DNA from: Clostridiales bacterium UBA3277
GTDB taxonomy: Bacteria > Bacillota > Clostridia > Oscillospirales > Oscillospiraceae
NCBI GenBank assembly: GCA_002362145.1
Contig: DETX01000012.1
Location: 1 to 8,948, forward strand
DNA length: 8,948 bases
Direction of reading: 5' to 3'
Shown: positions 1 through 5,071 of the stretch, piece by piece
Layout: every line of letters starts with the position of its first letter
Position numbering within the stretch: position 1 is the first letter of the stretch
Position numbers and translations under genes: made by a program
Notes under the pieces: generated by a model
What the model was told of the DNA's origin: nothing
The model's input: only the letters and a program-made list of their open reading frames with translations
The model's database searches: none

Positions 1-819
1 CTGGTTGATGGTGTACTCGATGCCGGCAGCCTTGAAGGAGGCCTTCTTGCCCTCCACGTCGGCGTCGAAGGGGTCCTTCACGAAGGGGTTGGGGAAGATC
101 CAGTTCTTGGAGATGATCTCGCACAGGGCGCGGGGCATCACGCAGCCGTTGCGGCTGAGGGCCATGTTAATGGTGGCAGCCTGGTCCAGGATGGGCATGA
201 TACCCACGTCCACGGGCAGCCAGATGCCGGCGGCGCGGATGGCGTCCAGCCAGTAGCGGAACTGGTCCATATCCCAGCACAGCTGGGTCATGATGTAGTC
301 AGCGCCGTTGTCCTGCTTCTGCTTCAGGAAGGCGATGTCGGCCTCCAGGGAGCGGCAGGCGATGTGGCCCTCGGGAGAGCCGGCCACGGCGATGGTAAAC
401 TTGTCGCCGAACTCCTTGCGGACGAACTTGACGAGCTCGGTGGCGTAGTGCAGATCGCCGCCGGTGCCGGTCCAGCCGAAGGGCAGGTCGCCCCGCAGGG
501 CCAGCATGTGGTTGATGCCATGGTCCAGATAGGTCTGCAGCTGCTCCTTGATGCCTTCCTTGGTGTTGCCGATGCAGGTGAAGTGGGTCACGCCGACGGT
601 CTTGCCGTCCTTGGTGATCTTGTCCAGAACCTCCAGGTTCTTGCCCACGTTGGTGCCGCCGGCGCCGTAGGTGCAGGAAATGTAGTCGGGATTCAGGGTG
701 TACAGCTTCTCCAGCACGCCACCCTCACCGCACAGCTTCTCCATGCCCACGTCGGTCTTGGGGGGGAAGACCTCGAAGGAGAAAGCGGAACGCTTGTCCA
801 TGATATCCACAACAGACAT
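1..819 (-). CDS. metF: methylenetetrahydrofolate reductase (MetF), 3' end cut by the window edge
   Basis: Cytoplasmic flavoprotein of the MTHFR family, which reduces 5,10-methylene-THF to 5-methyl-THF for methionine synthesis (and for the methyl branch of the Wood-Ljungdahl pathway where present). The frame is open for 273 codons to the window edge. Family signatures are in order: FEVFPPK at residues 15-21, with Glu16 at the position of the catalytic Glu28 of E. coli MetF; TYGAGGT at 50-56; LALRGDLP at 106-113, with Asp111 matching the conserved flavin-contacting Asp; AVAGSPEGH at 144-152; TQLCWD at 178-183; and GIMPI at 206-210. Bacterial MetF is usually about 280-300 residues, so only a short C-terminus should be missing. 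The ATG has an AGGAGGT site (826-832) six bases upstream. Every Lys codon I read is AAG and codons are strongly G/C-ending, suggesting high expression (inference). It has its own promoter, separate from the upstream operon. Electron donor and any partner subunit cannot be told from this window. Confidence 0.95.
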   Translation of the reverse strand, partial: MSVVDIMDKRSAFSFEVFPPKTDVGMEKLCGEGGVLEKLYTLNPDYISCTYGAGGTNVGKNLEVLDKITKDGKTVGVTHFTCIGNTKEGIKEQLQTYLDHGINHMLALRGDLPFGWTGTGGDLHYATELVKFVRKEFGDKFTIAVAGSPEGHIACRSLEADIAFLKQKQDNGADYIMTQLCWDMDQFRYWLDAIRAAGIWLPVDVGIMPILDQAATINMALSRNGCVMPRALCEIISKNWIFPNPFVKDPFDADVEGKKASFKAAGIEYTINQ

Positions 820-871
820 AAATTTACCTCCTAATTTTTGCTTTTTCATTTTCATGTTGGGAAATGATCAA

Positions 872-890
872 ATGGGCATACTGCGCCCAT
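872..890 (-). promoter_or_regulatory. small hairpin in the metF leader
   Basis: ATGGGC (872-877) and GCCCAT (885-890) form a perfect 6-bp stem with a 7-base loop, just downstream of the predicted metF start point. On the minus strand it is followed by TTTGATCATTT, too weak a T-run to call a terminator. It may be an operator or a leader hairpin. It does not look like a SAM or THF riboswitch, because the leader is too short. Confidence 0.4.
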
Positions 891-904
891 ATCGATACAA
901 GCAT

Positions 905-933
905 ATCGTATCACACATTCCCTCCAAATTCAA
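905..933 (-). promoter_or_regulatory. sigmaA-type promoter of metF
   Basis: On the minus strand TTGAAT (928-933) and TACGAT (905-910) are separated by exactly 17 bases. The predicted start near 898 gives a leader of roughly 80 bases before the metF ATG. A dyad, GATAC (894-898) / GTATC (908-912), covers the -10 box and start point and could be a repressor site. The boxes are seen directly; function is inferred. Confidence 0.6.
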
Positions 934-970
934 CCCAAAAATCGCTTGAATTTTGCACAAACTATGAAAA

Positions 971-1195
971 TCAAATGGGCGTAAAGATAAATTTTTCAAT
1001 AAGGCCGTCCACCGTGGCGAATACCGTCACACTCCCGCCGGGTCCGGGCTCGGCGGTGAGCTCCAGGCACCTGCCCCGAAGGCGCTGGCGCAGGTATTCC
1101 ACCGGGTCCCCGCAGGTCACTTCCTCGAAAAACACGTCCCGCATCTGGTTGTTGCGGCACAGATTCTGGATCTCGTGAACCAGTTCGTATTCCAT
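971..1195 (-). CDS. 74-residue conserved-looking hypothetical protein
   Basis: I do not recognise a family. The product is a small, soluble, mildly acidic protein with no signal peptide or membrane segment and no metal-binding pattern. The N-terminal third (MEYELVHEIQNLCRNNQMRD) looks helical. The C-terminal part alternates hydrophobic residues (ELTAEPGPGGSVTVFATVDG then IEKFIFT), as in a small beta sheet, so a compact alpha/beta fold is likely (inference). The case for a real gene is a strong GAGGAGG site (1201-1207) five bases before the ATG, placement 11 bases after the HAD gene stop on the same strand, and codon use like its neighbours. It is the last gene of the rsmA operon. Its TGA (971-973) lies inside a copy of a short repeat that recurs in the metF leader. 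Confidence 0.75.
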   Translation of the reverse strand: MEYELVHEIQNLCRNNQMRDVFFEEVTCGDPVEYLRQRLRGRCLELTAEPGPGGSVTVFATVDGLIEKFIFTPI

Positions 1196-1206
1196 AATTT
1201 CCTCCT

Positions 1207-1890
1207 CTACAGCGTTTCCAGCAGTGCTTCCAGCTGGGTGATGCTCTCAATTTCGTAGTCCGGCCCGGGGTCCGGGCAGCCCAAGTGGTCGGGATTGACC
1301 CAGATGGTCCGCAGCCCCGCGTTTCTCCCGCCCGCCATGTCGGAGGTCAGGCTGTCGCCCACCATAACGGCCTGGTCGGGCCGAAAATCCGGGATTCTTT
1401 CAAAGCACCGGTCAAAATACGCCCGGGAGGGCTTGTCCGCCCCCATTTCCTGGGAAATGAAGATGTCGTCAAAATAGGGATACAGCCCGGCGCTGGTTAG
1501 TCGGCTGCGCTGAACGCTGGCGGTGCCGTTGCTGGCAAGATACAGATGGTACTTTTCCTTCAGGGACTTGACGGCCTCCAGGGCCCCGGGCAGGAAGTAG
1601 TGGCCGATGCCCAGATTCTCTTCGTAGCACCTGGCGATGGCGGCGGGGTCCTGGGGCCGCCCCAGCTCCCGGAAGAGGACGTCGAACCGGCCCACCAGCA
1701 CCTGCTGCCGGGTCAGCTCCCCCCGCTCCAGCATTTCCCAGTGGGCCTTGTTGATCAGGTGGTAGCGGTGCAGCAGATGCTCCTCCGGCTCGGCGCCAAA
1801 GGCCCGGAGGGTCTTGCTCAGGGCAATGCGCTCTGCCTTGTGGAAATCCAAAATCGTATCGTCCAGGTCAAGAAATACAAACTTGATCAT
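1207..1890 (-). CDS. HAD-superfamily hydrolase, YjjG-like pyrimidine nucleotidase
   Basis: Cytoplasmic HAD phosphatase of 227 residues. All four HAD motifs are visible: DLDDT at 8-12 (nucleophile Asp8, acid/base Asp10), ASNGT at 119-123 (motif II Ser120), DKP at 152-154 (Lys153) and GDSLTSD at 178-184 (Asp179 and Asp184). A helical cap lies at about residues 15-100. LDLDDTILDF near the start and the stretch RLTSAGLYPYFDDIFIS followed by DKP...YFD..FERIPDF closely resemble E. coli YjjG, which dephosphorylates pyrimidine nucleoside monophosphates and clears non-canonical ones. I assign the YjjG-like subfamily from this resemblance; the substrate is inference, and another sugar- or nucleotide-phosphate is possible. 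The ATG overlaps the GNAT stop codon as ATGA, and GGGAGG (1897-1902) sits six bases upstream inside the GNAT gene, so translation is probably coupled. Confidence 0.88.
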   Translation of the reverse strand: MIKFVFLDLDDTILDFHKAERIALSKTLRAFGAEPEEHLLHRYHLINKAHWEMLERGELTRQQVLVGRFDVLFRELGRPQDPAAIARCYEENLGIGHYFLPGALEAVKSLKEKYHLYLASNGTASVQRSRLTSAGLYPYFDDIFISQEMGADKPSRAYFDRCFERIPDFRPDQAVMVGDSLTSDMAGGRNAGLRTIWVNPDHLGCPDPGPDYEIESITQLEALLETL

Positions 1891-2372
1891 CGCTTACCTC
1901 CCACGTCTTTCTGATAATAAACAGATTTCACACCATCTTCGACAAAACATTCCACCAGCGCAAACCCATTTTTCTCCAGCACCCCCAGGGATGCCCGGTT
2001 GGCGGCGTAGGCAAAGGCGCCTGCCGTCCTCAAATCATACCGCCGTACAATTTCCTCCAGAAACAGCCGTAATGCCTCCGTGGCAATTCCCCTGCCCCAG
2101 AGCGTCTTTTCAAACAGGCAGTAGCTGAGCATGGCATCGGGCGTCTCTTTTGAATGAATCCCGTAGCACCAGATGTCGCCGACATAAACTCCGTCCACAT
2201 AAATGGTTCGCCCGAAGCTGTCCGCACCGGGAAGCAGGGTTTTCCCATAGCTTTCCAGTGCTTCCTCCACTGTGGACGCCGCCTGAGGCAGCATCGCCTG
2301 AATCTCCGGGTCCCGGGTCCGCGCAAAGTAAATGCGGACGTGTCTTTCTGTTCTCTCTCTCAGTTCAATCAT
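1887..2372 (-). CDS. GNAT-family N-acetyltransferase (RimJ/RimL-like)
   Basis: A 161-residue GNAT protein that would transfer an acetyl group from acetyl-CoA to an unknown amine or protein N-terminus. The acetyl-CoA pyrophosphate loop appears as LWGRGIATEAL at residues 91-101, followed by the typical AANRASLGVLEKNGF at 123-137 and a final beta strand (SVYYQKD). This order matches the RimJ/RimL-type Acetyltransf_3/8 group; the substrate cannot be deduced. The chosen ATG has GGAGG nine bases upstream (2382-2386). A longer reading from the ATG at 2408 would overlap the end of rsmA and lacks a good ribosome binding site. The start is 20 bases after the rsmA stop, and its stop overlaps the next gene start by four bases. 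Base composition is lower than the neighbours: about 57% G+C over 420 counted bases, against roughly 67-73% in sample lines of rsmA and the HAD gene. Later acquisition is possible. Confidence 0.87.
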   Translation of the reverse strand: MIELRERTERHVRIYFARTRDPEIQAMLPQAASTVEEALESYGKTLLPGADSFGRTIYVDGVYVGDIWCYGIHSKETPDAMLSYCLFEKTLWGRGIATEALRLFLEEIVRRYDLRTAGAFAYAANRASLGVLEKNGFALVECFVEDGVKSVYYQKDVGGKR

Positions 2373-2392
2373 CTGTGATTGCCTCCGTTTTC

Positions 2393-3259
2393 TCAGGCGC
2401 CGCACCATCTGCCGATTTCTTCGGCAATTCGGGCAAATTCCGGAATCCCCAGGTCCTCCCCCCGGATATTCTCCGGCAAGCCCGCCGCCAATATGACCTC
2501 CCGGGCCCCGTCCTTCCCCAGTTCGGGAAAGGCCGCCGCCAGGCCGTTGCTGAGCTTCTTGCGCCGCATGGCAAAGCTGGCCCGGACCGTCCGGAAAAAG
2601 AGCTTCTCGTCGGGAATCACCCAGGGCCTCTCCTGCCGGACCACGAGCTGGACCACCGCCGAGGTCACCTTGGGCTGGGGCAGAAAGCAGTGGGCCGGTA
2701 CGTCAAAGAGGAGCTTCGGCTGGGCGTAGTACTGGCAGAACACCGTAAAGGCCCCGTAGTTTTCCGAGCCCGGGGCGGCGGCAATCCGCTGGGCCACCTC
2801 CTTTTGGACCATCACCGTGACGGACTGAAAGCACTCCGCTTCCAGCAGGGCCGTGAGGATGGGAGATGTAATATAATAGGGAAGGTTGGCACAGGCCATG
2901 GGCCGCAGGCCGGGAAATTTTTCCGTGATCAGGGTCGGGATGTCCAGCTTCAGCACGTCGTCCCAGAGAATTTCCAGGTTCCGGAATTCCCCCACGGTCT
3001 TTTGGAGGATGGGCTCTAATCGCCGGTCCAGCTCCACGGCGCAGACCTTTCCCGCCCGGAGGCACAGCTGCTGGGTCAAGGGCCCCACCCCGGGTCCGAT
3101 CTCCAAAACCCCGGCGGAGGCATCCACCCCCGCCTCCTGGGCGATGGTCTTGGGCACCCAGGGGGCGATGAGAAAATTCTGGCCCTTGGCCTTGGAAAAG
3201 TGGAAGCCCTGCTCCTGAAGCAGGGGCTTCATCACCTGGATGTCGCAAACGTCGATCAT
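2393..3259 (-). CDS. rsmA: 16S rRNA (adenine1518-N6/adenine1519-N6)-dimethyltransferase
   Basis: RsmA (KsgA) dimethylates two adjacent adenines in the 3'-terminal hairpin of 16S rRNA, using S-adenosylmethionine, late in small-subunit assembly. The 288 residues match the usual length. Motifs in order: GQNFL at 26-30; SAM-binding EIGPGVG at 53-59; acidic ELD at 76-78; DDVL at 100-103; catalytic NLPYY at 125-129 followed by ITSP; FLPQPKV at 192-198; and the C-terminal rRNA-binding part with RASFAMRRKKLSNGL at 226-240. The start at 3259 keeps the N-terminal CDIQVMKPLLQEQGFHFSKA segment expected before GQNFL in Bacillota homologues. Its ribosome binding site is AAAGGCGG, one mismatch from ideal and about nine bases upstream. 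The upstream neighbour is a yabE-like gene, a known pairing in Bacillota. The promoter and an overlapping hairpin lie immediately upstream. Loss of this enzyme confers kasugamycin resistance in characterised bacteria. Confidence 0.97.
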   Translation of the reverse strand: MIDVCDIQVMKPLLQEQGFHFSKAKGQNFLIAPWVPKTIAQEAGVDASAGVLEIGPGVGPLTQQLCLRAGKVCAVELDRRLEPILQKTVGEFRNLEILWDDVLKLDIPTLITEKFPGLRPMACANLPYYITSPILTALLEAECFQSVTVMVQKEVAQRIAAAPGSENYGAFTVFCQYYAQPKLLFDVPAHCFLPQPKVTSAVVQLVVRQERPWVIPDEKLFFRTVRASFAMRRKKLSNGLAAAFPELGKDGAREVILAAGLPENIRGEDLGIPEFARIAEEIGRWCGA

Positions 3260-3310
3260 AAAAACCCGCCTTTCTTTTGATACCTATCATACCAAAAGAA
3301 AGACGGGTTT
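3260..3310 (-). terminator. rho-independent terminator of the yabE-like gene, abutting the rsmA start
   Basis: The arms 3262-3279 and 3293-3310 pair over 18 positions with one mismatch (C3269/A3303), around a 13-base loop. On the minus strand the stem ends in TTTTT (3264-3260), directly followed by the ATG of rsmA. It lies 29 bases past the stop of the yabE-like gene. The inverted repeat is seen directly; terminator function is inferred. Confidence 0.7.
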
Positions 3311-3314
3311 GCAA
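3286..3314 (-). promoter_or_regulatory. near-consensus sigmaA promoter of rsmA operon, inside a hairpin
   Basis: On the minus strand TTGCAA (3309-3314) and TATGAT (3286-3291) are spaced by exactly 17 bases. Predicted initiation is near 3279, giving a leader of only about 20 bases before the rsmA ATG. The -10 box lies in the loop, and the spacer in the left arm, of the long inverted repeat at 3262-3310. Confidence 0.65.
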
Positions 3315-3338
3315 TACGGATTTGAAATACGGGCCAGA

Positions 3339-4400
3339 TCAGCCCAGGAAATAGATGGTGCACCGGCGGCGGCCGAACTCCCGGCACTCCTCATAGGTGG
3401 GAAGATACAAATCCATTCTGTCTCCCTTGATATCGCCGCCGCAGTCCTCGGCGGCGGCCAGGCCGTAGACGTAGCTTCCGTCGCTGGCCACAATGAACAT
3501 CCGGGTACCGTAGGGGATGTAACGGGGGTCCACCGCTACGGTGCCCCGGTGGACGGTGGTCCCGGTGGCCGTGACCAGGTCACAGCCGGAGTCGGTATGG
3601 GTGTAGGCCGTGGCCCGGACAGTGTCCTTGCGGGTGTAGGTCAGCAGCTCCCCGGTGGGCAGCTTTATGTAGCCGTCGCCGATTTCCAGGCCGTTTTCCT
3701 CCGTCCCGGCACTGCCGGTGCCCCGGCCGATGATCTCCGTCACCGGCGCCCGGGTTCTGGTTTTGGACTGGACCTGGCGGCAGATCTCCTGGCCATTGCG
3801 GTAGGTCACGTCGGCGGTGCACATCAGCTCTCCGTCCTTACCCCCAATGAGCACCTCCTCCGTCCCGGCGGGAAGGGAGGGGTCGTCGCACACCCGCACC
3901 TCATGGGGCTCCGGCACACAGTAGACCTCCTGAACGGTGGTGAGCCGGTCCACCCGGATCACCATGCCGTCCATGAGGGGGGCATCCATACCATGGGAGA
4001 CCAGGTCCTCTCCGGTCAGCTCCAGGTTCATCTGGGACAGCAGCTCCCCTACCGTCCCCTCCTGGACCGACGCAATCCTGGTGCTCCCATGGTATTCGAT
4101 GGTGACGCTGCGGGCACGGCGGATGGTGATGGTCTCCGTGCCCTCCACCGCTTGGGTGGTGAAGGTATCGTTCTCATTTAAGGAAAGGCCCGCCTCTCCC
4201 AGCACCTGGGCCGGGTCCGTGGCGAAGGAGGTGTAGGTCATCACCGTATCTCCGTCGGTAATGACGTAGGTGGTGGCAAAGGCCCGCTGGACAAAGACCG
4301 TTCCCGTGAGCACCACGGCAATGGCGGCTCCGGCCAGGCACAACGGCAGCCGACGGCCTTTTTTCCTGGGCCTTGCGTACCGTCCCTTGGGTCTTGGCAT
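3339..4400 (-). CDS. YabE-like cell-wall protein: DUF348 repeats, G5 domain, 3D domain
   Basis: Exported protein, 353 residues from the chosen ATG. A basic N-terminus (PRPKGRYARPRKKGRR) precedes a hydrophobic segment at about 18-42, giving a signal peptide or membrane anchor. Two DUF348-like repeats follow (about 44-90 and 92-152), then a G5-like module (about 165-230, with TYRNGQE and APVTEIIGRGTG). The C-terminal 3D domain is at about 260-353: ATAYTHTD at 263-270, VDPRYIPYGTR at 290-300, AEDCGGDIKG at 317-326 and MDLYL at 329-333. The conserved aspartates Asp291, Asp319 and Asp330 are present. The 3D fold is related to the catalytic domain of lytic transglycosylases such as MltA, so peptidoglycan cleavage is likely; in YabE relatives, G5 is thought to bind the wall. 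I chose the ATG at 4400, with GAGGGAG seven bases upstream. A TTG at 4424 would add eight residues but fits less well. In B. subtilis yabE-rnmV-rsmA are adjacent; here rnmV is absent. Confidence 0.9.
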   Translation of the reverse strand: MPRPKGRYARPRKKGRRLPLCLAGAAIAVVLTGTVFVQRAFATTYVITDGDTVMTYTSFATDPAQVLGEAGLSLNENDTFTTQAVEGTETITIRRARSVTIEYHGSTRIASVQEGTVGELLSQMNLELTGEDLVSHGMDAPLMDGMVIRVDRLTTVQEVYCVPEPHEVRVCDDPSLPAGTEEVLIGGKDGELMCTADVTYRNGQEICRQVQSKTRTRAPVTEIIGRGTGSAGTEENGLEIGDGYIKLPTGELLTYTRKDTVRATAYTHTDSGCDLVTATGTTVHRGTVAVDPRYIPYGTRMFIVASDGSYVYGLAAAEDCGGDIKGDRMDLYLPTYEECREFGRRRCTIYFLG

Positions 4401-4434
4401 GATCTCTCTCCCTCTTTCCTGCAATGGGTTTCGT

Positions 4435-4489
4435 TCCTGGATTCTATTTTGGTGTCGAAAAGTTACATTTCGTTTTCCGCGATCCAGGA
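4435..4489 (-). promoter_or_regulatory. 5' leader stem of the yabE-like mRNA
   Basis: TCCTGGAT (4435-4442) and ATCCAGGA (4482-4489) form a perfect 8-bp inverted repeat enclosing 39 bases. The outer arm begins almost exactly at the predicted transcription start (about 4490). The roughly 90-base leader shows no riboswitch class that I recognise; in particular it lacks the length and G-rich core of the c-di-AMP class that often precedes wall hydrolases. Confidence 0.45.
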
Positions 4490-4496
4490 TGGCTTT

Positions 4497-4524
4497 ATTA
4501 TAACAAATAATCTCAAAAAGTCAA
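4497..4524 (-). promoter_or_regulatory. strong sigmaA promoter of the yabE-like gene
   Basis: The minus strand shows TTGACT (4519-4524), 16 bases, then perfect TATAAT (4497-4502), with TGT immediately before the -10 box (extended -10). Predicted start is near 4490. Confidence 0.8.
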
Positions 4525-4536
4525 GTATTTCTTTGT

Positions 4537-4565
4537 TTTTTACAGGTTTCGTCAACTTTTTACAG
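4537..4565 (-). repeat. direct repeat CTGTAAAAA, two copies 20 bases apart, upstream of the yabE-like promoter
   Basis: On the minus strand CTGTAAAAA occurs at 4557-4565 and 4537-4545, upstream of the -35 box. TGTAAA fits the half-site TGTWAH of the wall-stress regulator WalR. The normal WalR site has half-sites five bases apart, which is not the case here, so a binding site is only a possibility. Confidence 0.35.
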
Positions 4566-4751
4566 ATTATTGTTAACGAATTTATGTCAACGCCGCAACC
4601 TGGCGGCGGTCGTATGCCGTCGCTATTTCTTGCATTTTGTAACAATAAGTTACGGCAGTTGCCATAACCTGTCATATTATGTTACCTCTTGTAAAAGCAA
4701 GGCGGCAGGGCGTTATGGCAACCCATCGGAGAAAAAATCTCTCCGGAGGGA
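4566..4751. other. gene-free stretch of the divergent intergenic region
   Basis: I see no credible coding sequence here: short open frames exist but have no ribosome binding site or family match. The stretch is lower in G+C than the genes and carries nested dyads. These are CGCCGC/GCGGCG (4591-4596/4603-4608), GTAAC/GTTAC (4639-4643/4649-4653) and an 11-bp perfect pair at 4658-4668/4712-4722. It separates the yabE-like promoter from the thrS promoter. No function can be assigned. Confidence 0.5.
4658..4722. repeat. 11-bp perfect inverted repeat upstream of thrS
   Basis: GTTGCCATAAC (4658-4668) is the exact reverse complement of GTTATGGCAAC (4712-4722), with 43 bases between. The right arm ends 29 bases before the thrS -35 box. 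It could be the stem of an RNA or a regulator site. Neither neighbour's known leader includes it. Confidence 0.5.
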
Positions 4752-4780
4752 TTGACTTTGGGCCCGGGATGTGCTACCTT
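4752..4780 (+). promoter_or_regulatory. promoter of the thrS T-box transcript
   Basis: TTGACT (4752-4757), a 17-base spacer, and TACCTT (4775-4780). The -10 box is imperfect, but the position fits a start near 4787, just before the 5' side of T-box stem I. Confidence 0.6.
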
Positions 4781-4787
4781 GAATACC

Positions 4788-5033
4788 ATAAAGGCAACGA
4801 CGAAGACACGCGTCTCCCGTAAGAAACCCAGAGAGGGGCCCATAGGCTGAAAGGGTCCTGTTCCCCTGCCGGAGACGATACCACTTCCGAGCCGCATTGG
4901 CGGAAATGCCATGCCGGGTGCGCCCGTTACCGCGTCAATGAGTGACGATGTTTTTGCATCGTAACCAGGGTGGAACCGTGGAATGCTATCATAATTAGTA
5001 TCCCACCCCTGATCTTGTCAGGGGTGGGATTTT
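4788..5033 (+). ncRNA. T-box riboswitch, threonine specifier (ACC), controlling thrS
   Basis: A cis-acting leader that reads tRNA-Thr charging and allows transcription into thrS when uncharged tRNA binds. The T-box core AGGGTGGAACCGTGG is at 4967-4981. Stem I can be traced: CGTCTCC (4811-4817) pairs with GGAGACG (4871-4877) and GAAG (4802-4805) with CTTC (4884-4887). Together they enclose an internal loop ATACCA (4878-4883) that carries the specifier ACC (4880-4882), a Thr codon, followed by the usual A. The distal part has AGAGAGGGG and GGCTGAAAGGG, typical of the apical T-loop module. In the antiterminator, AGGG (4967-4970) pairs with CCCT (5007-5010) and GTGG (4978-4981) with CCAC (5003-5006). 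This leaves TGGAACC bulged; its TGGA would pair with a tRNA ending UCCA. The 3' half of this pairing is the left arm of the terminator, so the two forms exclude each other. Confidence 0.95.
5000..5033 (+). terminator. intrinsic terminator of the thrS T-box
   Basis: A 13-bp perfect stem (5000-5012 with 5018-5030) and 5-base loop TCTTG, followed by TTTTCT. It shares bases 5003-5010 with the antiterminator, as expected for T-box attenuation. Confidence 0.95.
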
Positions 5034-5071
5034 CTATATTCTGCCCCCAATCTTAAAGGAGGGTAAACCCT

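Noticed and set aside
364..834. Open frame of 156 codons on the plus strand opposite metF
   Set aside because: metF on the minus strand accounts for the region with all family motifs; the plus-strand translation is repetitive shadow sequence.
820..970. SAM or THF riboswitch upstream of metF
   Set aside because: The leader from the predicted start is only about 80 bases and has none of the conserved cores or multi-stem layout of those classes.
2372..2408. Longer start for the acetyltransferase at 2408
   Set aside because: It overlaps rsmA, adds an Arg/Lys-rich tail not typical of GNAT proteins and lacks a good ribosome site, while the ATG at 2372 has GGAGG at proper spacing.
3240..4181. Open frame of 313 codons on the plus strand opposite the yabE-like gene
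   Set aside because: Low-complexity Gly/Ala/Val/His-rich translation without motifs. The minus strand has signal segment, G5 and 3D domains. An antisense RNA to yabE is known in B. subtilis, but I see no convincing plus-strand promoter here.
4401..4490. c-di-AMP (ydaO/yuaA) riboswitch in the yabE-like leader
   Set aside because: Such riboswitches often precede wall hydrolases, but this leader is too short and lacks the conserved core; only a simple long-range stem is present.
4463..4675. Possible 70-residue protein on the minus strand upstream of the yabE-like gene
   Set aside because: It overlaps the strong yabE-like promoter, has no good ribosome site and reads like translated intergenic DNA.
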